Assembly (NCBI GenBank): GCA_949372875.1
Contig: CASIAW010000003.1
Location: forward strand, 124,001 to 188,000
Direction: 5' to 3'
Length of the DNA stretch: 64,000 nt
From: Candidatus Poseidoniaceae archaeon
GTDB lineage: Archaea; Thermoplasmatota; Poseidoniia; Poseidoniales; Poseidoniaceae
Shown here: positions 54,429 to 64,000 of the stretch, piece after piece
How positions within the stretch are numbered: the first letter of the stretch is position 1
Layout of the letters: every line of letters begins with the position of its first letter
Made by a program: the position numbers and the translations under genes
Notes under the pieces: generated by a model
The model's input: the letters and a program-made list of their open reading frames with translations, nothing else
Database searches by the model: none
Told to the model about the DNA's origin: nothing

Positions 54429-54827
54429 TCAGTAGACGAGTTGAATGTCAGTTGCTGCACTGAGTTCGATGACTCCCGGGGGACCACTCCAAGTCATCCA
54501 GTCATTCCAACCTTCTAGTAAGAGTTCCGCTGCGTTTTCTTTCGTTACGCCGTTGGCTGCTTGAGAGCCTGTTGACACATAGACTCCTTTCGCGCCATCT
54601 GTGACTGTTTTCATCATCGTCAAGACCATTCCATCAGGAAAATCCCCACTGCTATCAATTGCATGAATGTATTCTGAATTGAGAAGTCGAACTGCATTGG
54701 ATGCAAAGAACATGCTGACGTCATGCCCTACTTTCACTGCTTGAGCAGCACATGCTAGCCCAACGATGCATTTTCGTAGATCTACTTCAGGGTCGGTTAC
54801 CAGTTTGATGAAAAAAGTCTTCGTCAT
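54429..54827 (-). CDS. DsrE/DsrF-like family protein
   Basis: TFFIKLVTDPEVDLRKCIVGLACAAQAVKVGHDVSMFFASNAVRLL. Confidence 0.65.
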   Translation of the reverse strand: MTKTFFIKLVTDPEVDLRKCIVGLACAAQAVKVGHDVSMFFASNAVRLLNSEYIHAIDSSGDFPDGMVLTMMKTVTDGAKGVYVSTGSQAANGVTKENAAELLLEGWNDWMTWSGPPGVIELSAATDIQLVY

Positions 54828-54956
54828 GTATTTACGTTCAAACTGTTTTGTATAAAGTTAATCAAATTCTTTCCAGTATTTTTCTTCATCTTGTATTGAG
54901 AAGTTCTATGATTGATGACAATCTTTCAAAAGCAGGTTTGTTCATTTCGATTTATG

Positions 54957-56576
54957 TCAGAGTTCATTACGGCGCTCCGTAAAGTAGCTTCTGACATCAA
55001 GGATTGGCACTTTGTCGCTTACGATCAACTTCACCAAGTCCTTCTACCGGATACATTACCGCCCTCTTCTCTTGGATTAGTGTTCATTGAGACCTCTTGG
55101 AAAGCAAATAGGCTTCCCTACCACAAACAAAAACTGGCTCTCCTCCTTTCAAATCAGCGGCATTTTGCTCTGGAAATGCAGGAACTTGGCCATCCTGTTC
55201 GATATATTTTCAGCGACAAAGGGTATGACGAGGTTCTAAGCCAATTTTCTCTACAACATGGTCCACTTACAGCGATCATACCCGCAGAACTCACCTTGAG
55301 GCGTACTCTTGAACCACTTGAAGCGGCCGGTATTGTTACCCTTCAAGAGCACAAAGGTTGGCTGACGACACGTGAAGAGTTTCGAGGCAGCGTCGGGGAA
55401 AGTCCACCGTGGCGAATGAACAAATTTTACCGCCATGTCCGAAAAAGTCGAGGTATCCTTCTTGATGATGATTTGAATCCACTTGGCGGTTCATGGTCTC
55501 TTGATGAGCATAATCGCCTGCCTTGGGATGGAGCGGTTCCATTACCCGAACCACCTGTATTTACTGCCGATACAATCACTCTGGAAGTCATTGACATGAT
55601 TCAAGAAAAGTTTTCTCACCATCCTGGCCAAATCAACTCGACGAATTTGCCTTCATCCAAACTACAGGCTCAATCACTTTGGAACTGGGCGAAGTCCACG
55701 GTTATGCATTGGTTTGGACCCTATGAGGATGCAATGACTCTGGAGCACAAAACCCTGTTTCATACCACTTTTTCTTCCTTATTGAACCTGAATCGATTGT
55801 TGCCTTCTACACTACTCTCTGATGCGCTGGAACTTGACATACCGCTTAATTCCAAAGAAGGCTTTGTCCGTCAGATTATTGGCTGGAGGGAATTTGTACG
55901 TCATATCCATGAACAAACCAATGGATTTGAGATTGAGCATGAAACCATTCCATCACGAAGTGGTGGAGGATGGGAAGGTAACTGGGCGCATTCAAGACCA
56001 ACCCCGAATCTACTGGAGCAATCATTCGGTTTGCCACCTGCATATTGGGGTGAGAAAAGCGGAATGCTTTGCCTTGACACTGCGGTCTCAGATGTTCTTG
56101 AAACAGGCTATACGCACCACATACCTCGGCTCATGGTTTTAGCAAATATTGGAAACCTTTTGGGGATTCAACCTCGAGAACTTACCGATTGGTTTTGGGC
56201 TATGTTTACCGATGCCTACGACTGGGTTGTCGAACCCAATGTTTTGGCAATGGGCACCTACGCCGTGGGTGGTGTCATGACGACGAAGCCTTACATTAGC
56301 GGCACGCCTTACATCAAGAAAATGGGAGATTACTGCGGTGATTGTTCACTTCATTTCAAGAAGTCATGCCCGCTCTCTGACATGTATTGGAACTTCTTAG
56401 ATGAGAATCAATCCTATTTTTCGAATAATCATCGAATGTCGATGGCCCTAAGAGCGTCTGCAAAGAGAACTCCCGATGTGAAACACAGAGCGAGAGCAGT
56501 GACGGAATATGTGAGAGACCGGTTGTCAAAAGGACTCGAATTGGAACCAGTTACTCTTGAATCACTCAAATCTTAG
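54957..56576 (+). CDS. Photolyase-related protein (Fe-S bacterial cryptochrome/photolyase, PhrB-like)
   Basis: WHFVAYDQLHQVLLP...ETSWKANRLPYHKQKLALLLSNQRHFA; VLANIGNLLGIQPRELTDWFWAMFTDAYDWVVEPNVLAMGTYA; GDYCGDCSLHFKKSCPLSDMYW cysteines. Confidence 0.9.
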   Translation, partial: SEFITALRKVASDIKDWHFVAYDQLHQVLLPDTLPPSSLGLVFIETSWKANRLPYHKQKLALLLSNQRHFALEMQELGHPVRYIFSDKGYDEVLSQFSLQHGPLTAIIPAELTLRRTLEPLEAAGIVTLQEHKGWLTTREEFRGSVGESPPWRMNKFYRHVRKSRGILLDDDLNPLGGSWSLDEHNRLPWDGAVPLPEPPVFTADTITLEVIDMIQEKFSHHPGQINSTNLPSSKLQAQSLWNWAKSTVMHWFGPYEDAMTLEHKTLFHTTFSSLLNLNRLLPSTLLSDALELDIPLNSKEGFVRQIIGWREFVRHIHEQTNGFEIEHETIPSRSGGGWEGNWAHSRPTPNLLEQSFGLPPAYWGEKSGMLCLDTAVSDVLETGYTHHIPRLMVLANIGNLLGIQPRELTDWFWAMFTDAYDWVVEPNVLAMGTYAVGGVMTTKPYISGTPYIKKMGDYCGDCSLHFKKSCPLSDMYWNFLDENQSYFSNNHRMSMALRASAKRTPDVKHRARAVTEYVRDRLSKGLELEPVTLESLKS

Positions 56577-57391
56577 TGTTGGCAAACGGGGCAGTAGTCT
56601 AGCCTTCGTCCACCTGGCCGAGTATGTAGTATCAACTCGCCACACTGATGACACGGCCGTTCATTTCGAGTAAAGACCCAGTGCCTCGCTTGACCTCGGG
56701 ACATGCCGAGGCTCCGGAGTTGGTCATACAACTCAAGTTCAACAGTGATTCCAGGGACGTCATAGGATTGGCGAGAAAGAAACAATGCTTGCTCAGATAA
56801 CTTGGTTTTTTCTTCATCACTTAACGAGGATACCGTTCGGTCTGGATGGAGTCCAGAGGTGAACAAAACTTCACTTCGAAGGTAATTTCCAATGCCTGCA
56901 AAAAAACCTTGGTCTAAGAGTAACGTTTTCAATCGTCGTCGTTGAAATTTCTTATTCTTCATGTGCTCAACTAACTGCGAAGTGGTTGTTTCTGGAATGA
57001 CTACATCAGGGCCAAGTTTCTCAAGATAAGGATGGCCAGATAACTCCCAAGGCTCCATCAATAGGATATCGGTTGCAGACCACAATCGACAGGTATGCTT
57101 GTCTGTTGTCAGTGATATCCGTAACGAGCGGTTCCATTTTTTGGGCTCAGTATCTTTTCGGTTGACGGTCCATCTTCCATACAGTTGATTGTGGCTATAC
57201 ATCACAAATGTATCAAAATGAATTAACATTGCTTTTCCACGTGCTTCAACACGCTGAACCGTCTTTCCAAGGAAATCTTGGGAACGTTCAAGGTATCGAG
57301 GTAAAGTAATTTCTATGTCTTCGATGACCTTTCCTTCAAGTGCTTTACGAATCTTGTTCGCAGCACGGTGGATTTCAGGTCCTTCTGGCAT
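56573..57391 (-). CDS. nei: Endonuclease VIII / formamidopyrimidine-DNA glycosylase family
   Basis: MPEGPEIHRAANKIRKAL N-terminus; GIGNYLRSEVLF; zinc finger CHQCGELILHTRPGGRRLDYCPVCQ. Confidence 0.9.
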   Translation of the reverse strand: MPEGPEIHRAANKIRKALEGKVIEDIEITLPRYLERSQDFLGKTVQRVEARGKAMLIHFDTFVMYSHNQLYGRWTVNRKDTEPKKWNRSLRISLTTDKHTCRLWSATDILLMEPWELSGHPYLEKLGPDVVIPETTTSQLVEHMKNKKFQRRRLKTLLLDQGFFAGIGNYLRSEVLFTSGLHPDRTVSSLSDEEKTKLSEQALFLSRQSYDVPGITVELELYDQLRSLGMSRGQARHWVFTRNERPCHQCGELILHTRPGGRRLDYCPVCQH

Positions 57392-57453
57392 AGTCAATAC
57401 TCACCCCGCCCGAATAAGAAGGTCTGTATTTTCCAGTGTTTCAGAGTGCTGGG

Positions 57454-57882
57454 TCAGTAATCCAATACATTGTAGCCTTCTTGCATCCAGTGGAAACCTT
57501 TGACGGCCCAATGAAGTAATTGGTCCACATGTTGTTTCGATAGTCCGGCAGCAGATGCTACTTTCAGTAGGACTGCACGCTCAGAGTCATCAACTTCTCT
57601 GTCAGCCATTGTCATTAAGCAGATGTCTCTCAAGGCCAACTTAATCGAACGAGGTTGCATCCGCGACAAGTGCGCATCTAAATCCAATTTTTGCAGCATG
57701 CTTTCTCGAAGCTGTTGCTTGCGACTTGGAGAGAGAAGAGTTGCACCAAGTCTCTGTTCATAAAATGCCATTTCAATACGAGTAATATCGTCATCAACAC
57801 TTGCGAGATAAGCCAAAAGTTGTGCATATTGAAATCGTTCCGAGGGGTCCATTTCGTGGATGACGTCATGAAGCATGAGCAT
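57454..57882 (-). CDS. TerB-like protein
   Basis: QLLAYLASVDDDITRIEMAFYEQRLG...LALRDICLMTMADREVDDSERAVLLKVASAAGLS pattern. Confidence 0.6.
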   Translation of the reverse strand: MLMLHDVIHEMDPSERFQYAQLLAYLASVDDDITRIEMAFYEQRLGATLLSPSRKQQLRESMLQKLDLDAHLSRMQPRSIKLALRDICLMTMADREVDDSERAVLLKVASAAGLSKQHVDQLLHWAVKGFHWMQEGYNVLDY

Positions 57883-57973
57883 CCGTCCCCACCTTCATCC
57901 AAGAGCATTTTGGTATTGGTTGGATGGAAAATAGACATAAGGAGGGTTTGAACAGCATGGCACGAGGGGTAAA

Positions 57974-60346
57974 ATGAACAAACGCCGAATCTCGATTTTT
58001 TTAATTATCCTCCTGATGATGCCCTTATTGAACACAGTTCAAGCAGACGGCACAAATGGACCGGATCTTGAAGCCAAGAACCTCACTGCTGCGTTTGATT
58101 TGACGAACGAAACTGTTACGCTCAGTTGGGAGAATATCGATACAAATGATTTCGTAATTCTTCAAGATTTACAAAAGACCAATTATTCACTTTACCGCTC
58201 GGATGAACCGTTGAACAGTTCGAATTATCAGAGTGCTCAACTCATGAAGGAAAATATTCAAGCATGCTATGAACTGGACACCTTTGCTGAATGTAAAAAT
58301 CGACAACACATCGTCGTATTGCAGACTCCTGCAAATACTGATGGTGGGTTCTACTATGGCGTTCTCAGCACGTTGCTCAATGGCACCATTATTGATAATT
58401 TTTCGATTGGAAATGCTGCATTGGGTCAGCCGCTTTACGAATTTGGCTCGCCAATTGCTTCTCCATACAACCTTCAAGCAACGTATGATGCGGAGAACTC
58501 GACCACTGAACTAACATGGATTGATGTGTCGCAGGTTGATACTTCCGTTGATTCAAACCATACGACTTCCATTTGGTCACATGCGGTCAAAGCCAACCGA
58601 AGTAACTGGTATACCATCGCAAAAACCAATGTGGCATCAAACCTTACATCAGATACCTATTCTTTTGAGATTCTCCATCCTGCTGATGTCAGTCGGGTTC
58701 AATATTACACCGTCTTGCATACGATTGGCGGCGAACAAGATGAAAGGTTTTTGTCGAGTAATTCTCTCACTCAAGGAGTCACTGAAGACAATGTTGGCTC
58801 TTCAATCACTGGAACTCTTCACGTTAACTTCGATGCAGTCAATTTGACCACTGCACTGAATTGGAACGGTTCAATTATCGAAGATGCCAATCATACGCTG
58901 CACATTTGGCGTAGCCCTTCAGTAATTCTTGATCTACAAGCAGGTGAGGTGCAAGAAATCATTCAATTATCAGCAAATACCACGCATTACAACTTCTCAG
59001 TTCCAGCAGGATACAGTGGTGATTCGTTCTACCTCATCACACTTTCAGACGAACTTGGAAATCAACAAACCAATCTTTCCGCTGCTCCAAATGGACAGAG
59101 TAATGAATTCACTCTTGAAGAAAACCAAAACATTGTGACGGATTTAGTTGCAACCCATTCGTTGAGTATTACACAATTGACGTGGACGGATTTAGTCAAC
59201 CACTCTGAGGCAAAGTATCACATTTGGCGCTCTATCACCGGTCAAATTGTATCGGTCTCTGACGGTACGCTCATTGCGACCGTTGATTCCGGCATTGGAC
59301 ATTACAACTATACTTTAGATTCCGGAGTTTCGGAAAACTCATGGTATGCTGTTACCGTTGACGCATCTTTTGGAACTCAAAACATAACGTATGCACAAAC
59401 CAACATTTCTCTCGGCCTCAATTCGCTTAACTCGCTGCTTGTCGAAGATACCAAGAAACCTACAGTTCCATCTCTTCTCAATGCAAACTATCGCTTGAAT
59501 GGAACCACAGAACTCAGTTGGATGGGAGATGGAATGGAAACTGGAACCACTTGGATGCTTTATCGCAACCTCTACGCAGACATGGACGAGCCAGCCTTTT
59601 GGGAACTCGTTGCTCAAGTTGAAAACACTGTTGCTTCCCAGTACACCATCTCTGTCGATTCAGTAGCCCAAACAGGTGAGGAAGTTTCGGCAGTCTACGC
59701 CATTGGCGGAATGGATGTCTTTGGAAATGAAGTCGCCTTTGAAGATTGGAGACTGAGTGATTCAGTCAATGAAGACCGGAAGGCACCCGAGGTGCAATTG
59801 AAACTCTACAATTCGGAATCAACGCTAGAGACCAGTCGCTGGTTTGTCGGTGGAGAAAATGCGACTTTTTCGAACCTTCAAACCGATGATTATACGATTC
59901 AATTCCTGCTCAGTGAAGATACAGCGTCAATTGATTACACCATTTCGACGCTTGCTCAAAGCCAGAGTGTCGACGTATCACAAGGTTCAGCTTCCATTGA
60001 TCTCTCGCTTTCCAACCAATCTCCAGACATCACTCTCACAATTACAGTCACTGATGTAACTGGAAACTCCGCATCGTTTTACACTGTCTTTTGCACCTCA
60101 TGTTTGATTGAAGTCGCCGCAGAAAACCAGGGTAATGACCAAACTCTTGATGAAGACACCATGGCATCAGATGATTCAGATACAGATTCAAACATGCAGG
60201 TCAATGTCCTCATTGGTTCGTGTATTGTTCTCCTTCTCGCCCTTCTCAGCATGGTGATGCGTGATCCAAAGTCCGCTAAAACGCCATCCGGTCTTCCGAC
60301 AAAAGCCGAAGATGAATGGCTTTCCAAGTATACAGACAAAAAGTGA
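57974..60346 (+). CDS. Secreted/anchored protein with fibronectin-III-like repeats and C-terminal TM helix
   Basis: Signal IFLIILLMMPLLNTVQA; repeated 'xxLSWxD...YxIWR...' modules; TM VLIGSCIVLLLALLSMVM. Confidence 0.75.
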   Translation: MNKRRISIFLIILLMMPLLNTVQADGTNGPDLEAKNLTAAFDLTNETVTLSWENIDTNDFVILQDLQKTNYSLYRSDEPLNSSNYQSAQLMKENIQACYELDTFAECKNRQHIVVLQTPANTDGGFYYGVLSTLLNGTIIDNFSIGNAALGQPLYEFGSPIASPYNLQATYDAENSTTELTWIDVSQVDTSVDSNHTTSIWSHAVKANRSNWYTIAKTNVASNLTSDTYSFEILHPADVSRVQYYTVLHTIGGEQDERFLSSNSLTQGVTEDNVGSSITGTLHVNFDAVNLTTALNWNGSIIEDANHTLHIWRSPSVILDLQAGEVQEIIQLSANTTHYNFSVPAGYSGDSFYLITLSDELGNQQTNLSAAPNGQSNEFTLEENQNIVTDLVATHSLSITQLTWTDLVNHSEAKYHIWRSITGQIVSVSDGTLIATVDSGIGHYNYTLDSGVSENSWYAVTVDASFGTQNITYAQTNISLGLNSLNSLLVEDTKKPTVPSLLNANYRLNGTTELSWMGDGMETGTTWMLYRNLYADMDEPAFWELVAQVENTVASQYTISVDSVAQTGEEVSAVYAIGGMDVFGNEVAFEDWRLSDSVNEDRKAPEVQLKLYNSESTLETSRWFVGGENATFSNLQTDDYTIQFLLSEDTASIDYTISTLAQSQSVDVSQGSASIDLSLSNQSPDITLTITVTDVTGNSASFYTVFCTSCLIEVAAENQGNDQTLDEDTMASDDSDTDSNMQVNVLIGSCIVLLLALLSMVMRDPKSAKTPSGLPTKAEDEWLSKYTDKK

Positions 60347-60458
60347 GAACCGGTTGTGAATCCACTCGAACTGACCTTACTGAGTCGGCCCTGAGGCGCC
60401 AAAATAGTTGGCAAATTGTATGAAAATCATTATTTACCTTGCATCGCATACTAAAGTT

Positions 60459-61643
60459 ATGAGAAAAATTGTAATTTTACTTTGTTTTTTGCTGATGACT
60501 GCCGGCCTATCTGGTTGTATAGGTGATACTGGACTTGAAACCACGGAAGAAGATGAGGTAATCCTTGAATTAAGCGATGATTGGCCAACCTACTATGTTG
60601 CTACAGCCAATGATCTCCCTACGTGTGATTCAACAACCCAAGGACGCTTGTATTATGTTGAAGCCGATACCAACTTCCAGGCATGCATGTCGACTGGATG
60701 GCAAGTTGTCGAAATTGGCGGTTCAAATGCAAACGTTATCCTGAACTCAGCCCCTATAGTCTCGGCTAATTTCGTCAGCTCAGATGATGATGCTTTGGCC
60801 GATGATGGCGACGGAACTTATTCGCGACTTGTCTATCTGTCATGGTCTGCAATGGATTTGGACGGTACAATCGTCTCAATTGGCCTGGATTATGATTCTG
60901 ACGGAATGGTTGACATTCCGTTTTCATCAAACTCAGGCATGTTGAGCGACCAAACACCTGTAACTTCTACTGGTGGCGATGTTTACGGAGGTTCATTCAT
61001 TATTCCAATGGAAGTAGGAAATAACTACATTCAGGCAGAGAACTATGACGAAATGGCGTGTTCGATCATGATTCAGAAGAACTTGATGGTTATTGCAGAG
61101 GACGATGATGGAGCAAAATCGTATGTGCCCATGGTGTTCGACGGTATCGCAGGCAGTGCAGAGGGTTACTCTCCGGTCAGTCCGCTCGATGTTCAAGACA
61201 CGTATTATTCTGCATTTGGAATACCACAATCAGATATCGATTGGGTGACTGGTGCCACTTCATCTTGCCCGTCTTATCCCTCATTCAGCGTCGCAGATCA
61301 TGCCGATAACATTGGTACTGGCACTGCTGAGAATATCGTTACTGTAACATTAGACGATGCTGGTGACTGGTCTAGTCTTCTTAACTCACAAGACAACGGA
61401 TGGGGTGGTGATTCCGGATACTACATGTCAGCTTCTTGCATCAATGCAAACGGCACGACCTGGTTAGAAGGCGGGTTTACCTCTGCGGGCTACACTGGTG
61501 CGGATATTGACAACCCTCAGTCGGGTGATACATGGACTGCAATGGACAGTACTTGGTCAGATTGTGATGAAGAAACGTCAGAAGTAGAAATCAAGATTTA
61601 TTTTGGTGGCGACCGATTTACACTCATCACAACTGTAAGTTGA
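60459..61643 (+). CDS. Putative lipoprotein, function unknown
   Basis: MRKIVILLCFLLMTAGLSGCIGD: signal peptide with LSGC lipobox. Confidence 0.75.
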   Translation: MRKIVILLCFLLMTAGLSGCIGDTGLETTEEDEVILELSDDWPTYYVATANDLPTCDSTTQGRLYYVEADTNFQACMSTGWQVVEIGGSNANVILNSAPIVSANFVSSDDDALADDGDGTYSRLVYLSWSAMDLDGTIVSIGLDYDSDGMVDIPFSSNSGMLSDQTPVTSTGGDVYGGSFIIPMEVGNNYIQAENYDEMACSIMIQKNLMVIAEDDDGAKSYVPMVFDGIAGSAEGYSPVSPLDVQDTYYSAFGIPQSDIDWVTGATSSCPSYPSFSVADHADNIGTGTAENIVTVTLDDAGDWSSLLNSQDNGWGGDSGYYMSASCINANGTTWLEGGFTSAGYTGADIDNPQSGDTWTAMDSTWSDCDEETSEVEIKIYFGGDRFTLITTVS

Positions 61644-61837
61644 TTTTATGACTGAATTCGCTTGGAGTAGAAGACACTTCGATTTGACGAGGAGGTGGTT
61701 TCCAACTGCTTCTAAATTATTCGAATGAGGACCCAGTAATAGTCGTTGGGAAATGGATTGCTGTAGCTCTGCTTATCTCTGTTCCGTGGATTATTATCCG
61801 AGTAAACTCTATCTTTTTCCGAAAAAGCCTCTGGGTT

Positions 61838-62332
61838 ATGTGGTTTATGGCCATTTTATTTCTTGCCGCTTCGTACCTTGGATTACTAACGTATCATTAT
61901 ATTGGCCCTCAACTCGGATTTTCTGTTGATGGGAATTCGATGAATTGGTGGATGATTACCTTCGGCTTGTTTAGCGTACTACCGTTCATATTATCCGCAA
62001 GAAGGGGCGTCTTTGAGAAACCATTAGATTTAGCAGTAATTGTGGCATTTGGAGTTCTCCTTCTTGTTGGGCCCCCTGCATTTAATTCGGTTGCATTAAG
62101 CATCTATTCTCAAGGAGGAGGTGAATTTGATTCCGGACAAGGAGATTATTCTGGTGAAGTGTCAACTCCAACTGATCAGCAGTCATGGAATATTGCAAAC
62201 GGTGCCGGCTTATTCGTGTGTAACCTCATCCCGCTGCTGGTTTTCATAACCATTTGGGTTCTCAGCAGTCGTTCAAAATCGGATTCGAAGACGATTGAGG
62301 ACCAAAAAAGTACAAATCCCCAAAACAAGTAG
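61838..62332 (+). CDS. Multi-pass membrane protein; reading frame extends upstream without ATG/GTG/TTG start
   Basis: TM segments WFMAILFLAASYLGLLTY, FLITFGLFSVLPFIL-type and GLFVCNLIPLLVFITIWVL; in-frame upstream coding-like TM (VGKWIAVALLISVPWIIIRV). Confidence 0.6.
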   Translation: MWFMAILFLAASYLGLLTYHYIGPQLGFSVDGNSMNWWMITFGLFSVLPFILSARRGVFEKPLDLAVIVAFGVLLLVGPPAFNSVALSIYSQGGGEFDSGQGDYSGEVSTPTDQQSWNIANGAGLFVCNLIPLLVFITIWVLSSRSKSDSKTIEDQKSTNPQNK

Positions 62333-62392
62333 ACAAGCTACTCAACTTGCTTATTCACAACGCTACTCGTGTATACAGGCTGTATCCTATCC

Positions 62393-62412
62393 ATGCTTGG
62401 ACTTTCAAGCAT
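62393..62412. terminator. Perfect 7-bp hairpin between convergent genes
   Basis: ATGCTTG-GACTTT-CAAGCAT read directly in the convergent intergenic region. Confidence 0.35.
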
Positions 62413-62461
62413 TAGATTAGGATTCCTTGAATGCCATTAATATTACACTTCCAACGATTGG

Positions 62462-64000
62462 TTAGAGTTCATTTGGCACTGGTGTTTGGTCCATATGTAA
62501 GAACGCATAGACCGCCCACCATGTGACAATGTCCCAAGAATGAACGAGATTGTTAATTCCTGTAGAATTATCCGTGCCCATGTAGTCAATCATGGTTTCC
62601 ATCGTATCGCATTCACGGTGGTAACACGGATATCCATCCACCAAACCGTTCCATCCAAGGGTTGCAACACCGATGTTTTGGAACGAGGCGTGGTCACTTC
62701 GAGCGGTTGGTGATTCGTAAATTGCAACGGTATCTTCGTAGATATCGCCCCATAACGGATTTTCTCCACCCTCAAGCCAGGCTTCTCTTCCGCGATCTAT
62801 CTCGTAACCTAGATCGAGTGCATCACCACCAATCCATTCCGCCAAATAATACATACCGGCTTGGTCAATCGCTTCCTGGGATCCATCTGGGCCAAGGTAT
62901 ACTGAGAGTGCATAATCACCTGGATAATTGACACCAGCCATGTCGAGATTCAGATAATTGCTCACTGTAATTCCATCTGGGAGGTCGTTCGCGAACGAAC
63001 GTGAACCCCACAATCCCTCTTCTTCAGAAGACCACAAACAGAAGACCATTGTTCGGCGAGCATCGAATTCCGCAAGTACGCTAGCAGTGGTTAATACCAT
63101 GCTCGATCCTGCTGCATTGTCGTAAGCACCGTGTCTGGTCCCGTAACCTGGAACTCCGATTTCAGCACCAGGAGTGTAAGCCACAGGAGGTGCAATGTCA
63201 AAATGTGCGCCAAAGACGAGCCATTCATCTGGATAGACTGATCCATCTTTGTATCCGCAGATGTTGACTGCCCAGGCTGTATTCGATTGGAAACGATGGA
63301 CTTCAACCCTATCCAATCCGTAGCCCTGCATTACGCCTTCGAAATAAGTAATTGCGTGCTCATACGAGGGGTTTGCATTTCCAATCCAGCGATCGAGATA
63401 GCCAACAGCTCCATCTGCACCGCATGAAGCACAAGGTGTATCGTCGGTAATGAAATCAACCCAGTCATAGACATCTCTACCATTGACCCAACCATCACTT
63501 GCACCAACACCGTTCTCTTCAGTAAGGTCTGCACGGAACGGTCGGCTTGTTTCCAGAACCAGAGAAATGGCATCGCCTCCGGATTGGTTTCCTGAAATTA
63601 ACCAAGGCCACATCCCTTCTGCATCTTGATTTTCAACTGCTTGTACAGCAGAACCGCTGGTCGGATTTTCAAGCCATGTGGTCCAAGACTCGTCAGTTTC
63701 TCGAATTGGCCAATCAACTCGGCCAATCTCTCCGACGAAGAAGACGACCTTGTCGTTCCTTGGAGGTAGTAGGATGTTGACACTCACCTGTTCGCCAGAG
63801 TTCATATCGAGCACAGTACCGTTTTGAGCGCGCATCGAACCAGGATCTTGTATGAAGTACGGAATGAAGACTGCGAGGTCATCATTTGCATCGAGGGTTA
63901 TGGTTTGCCACATTCCTGCCTCAAGTGAATCAGACTCAACAACTGTCAGAGACGATTCTCCAAGAGATTGAACTTCATTTTCCCCAAAGCAACCAGAGAG
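62462..64000 (-). CDS. M28-family metallopeptidase, putative lipoprotein, N-terminus cut by the window edge
   Basis: Frame stays open to 64000, beginning LSGCFGENEVQSLGESS (lipobox at edge); LVFGAHFD, GAYDNAAGSSMVL, WSSEEEGLWGS, NLDMAG, SDHASF match M28 metal/catalytic motifs. Confidence 0.88.
   Translation of the reverse strand, partial: LSGCFGENEVQSLGESSLTVVESDSLEAGMWQTITLDANDDLAVFIPYFIQDPGSMRAQNGTVLDMNSGEQVSVNILLPPRNDKVVFFVGEIGRVDWPIRETDESWTTWLENPTSGSAVQAVENQDAEGMWPWLISGNQSGGDAISLVLETSRPFRADLTEENGVGASDGWVNGRDVYDWVDFITDDTPCASCGADGAVGYLDRWIGNANPSYEHAITYFEGVMQGYGLDRVEVHRFQSNTAWAVNICGYKDGSVYPDEWLVFGAHFDIAPPVAYTPGAEIGVPGYGTRHGAYDNAAGSSMVLTTASVLAEFDARRTMVFCLWSSEEEGLWGSRSFANDLPDGITVSNYLNLDMAGVNYPGDYALSVYLGPDGSQEAIDQAGMYYLAEWIGGDALDLGYEIDRGREAWLEGGENPLWGDIYEDTVAIYESPTARSDHASFQNIGVATLGWNGLVDGYPCYHRECDTMETMIDYMGTDNSTGINNLVHSWDIVTWWAVYAFLHMDQTPVPNEL

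Overview
This window looks like a chromosomal segment of a marine planktonic euryarchaeon, probably Marine Group II / Poseidoniales. The basis is an archaeal-type RNA polymerase operon (rpoH-rpoB-rpoA1-rpoA2-rpl30e), several giant secreted proteins with Asp/Gly-rich calcium-binding (TSP3-like) repeats, strong GGAGG ribosome-binding sites, and dense, often ATGA-overlapping genes. I found no CRISPR array, rRNA or insertion sequence. The main modules, in order, are: (i) a 5'-truncated giant surface protein with a transglutaminase-like fold and a DUF4129-like tail (2-8305); (ii) an XPD/DinG-like helicase; (iii) an RHH regulator with a small ORF; (iv) gdhA; (v) a TSP3-repeat surface protein; (vi) an acyl-CoA carboxylase module divergent from a B12-binding mutase subunit and meaB; (vii) asnB - GshA-like ligase - membrane protein - ferredoxin; (viii) a respiratory cluster of Reeler-like CxCH protein, small membrane protein, Rieske, cytochrome b6-like protein, and a fusion of cytochrome b subunit IV with an HdrD-like Fe-S/CCG protein; (ix) a divergent FtsZ-like GTPase; (x) a methyltransferase-biotin ligase fusion; (xi) tRNA-Lys plus the RNAP operon; (xii) further secreted proteins, a GIY-YIG-like protein, an Fe-S photolyase, Nei, and an M28 lipoprotein peptidase truncated at the 3' edge. 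The strongest leads for undescribed biology are the cytochrome b/HdrD fusion complex, the shared N-terminal HhH-like module on RpoH and RpoA2, the large Cys-containing insertion in RpoA1, and the methyltransferase-BirA fusion. All calls come from reading translations and motifs; no database search was run.
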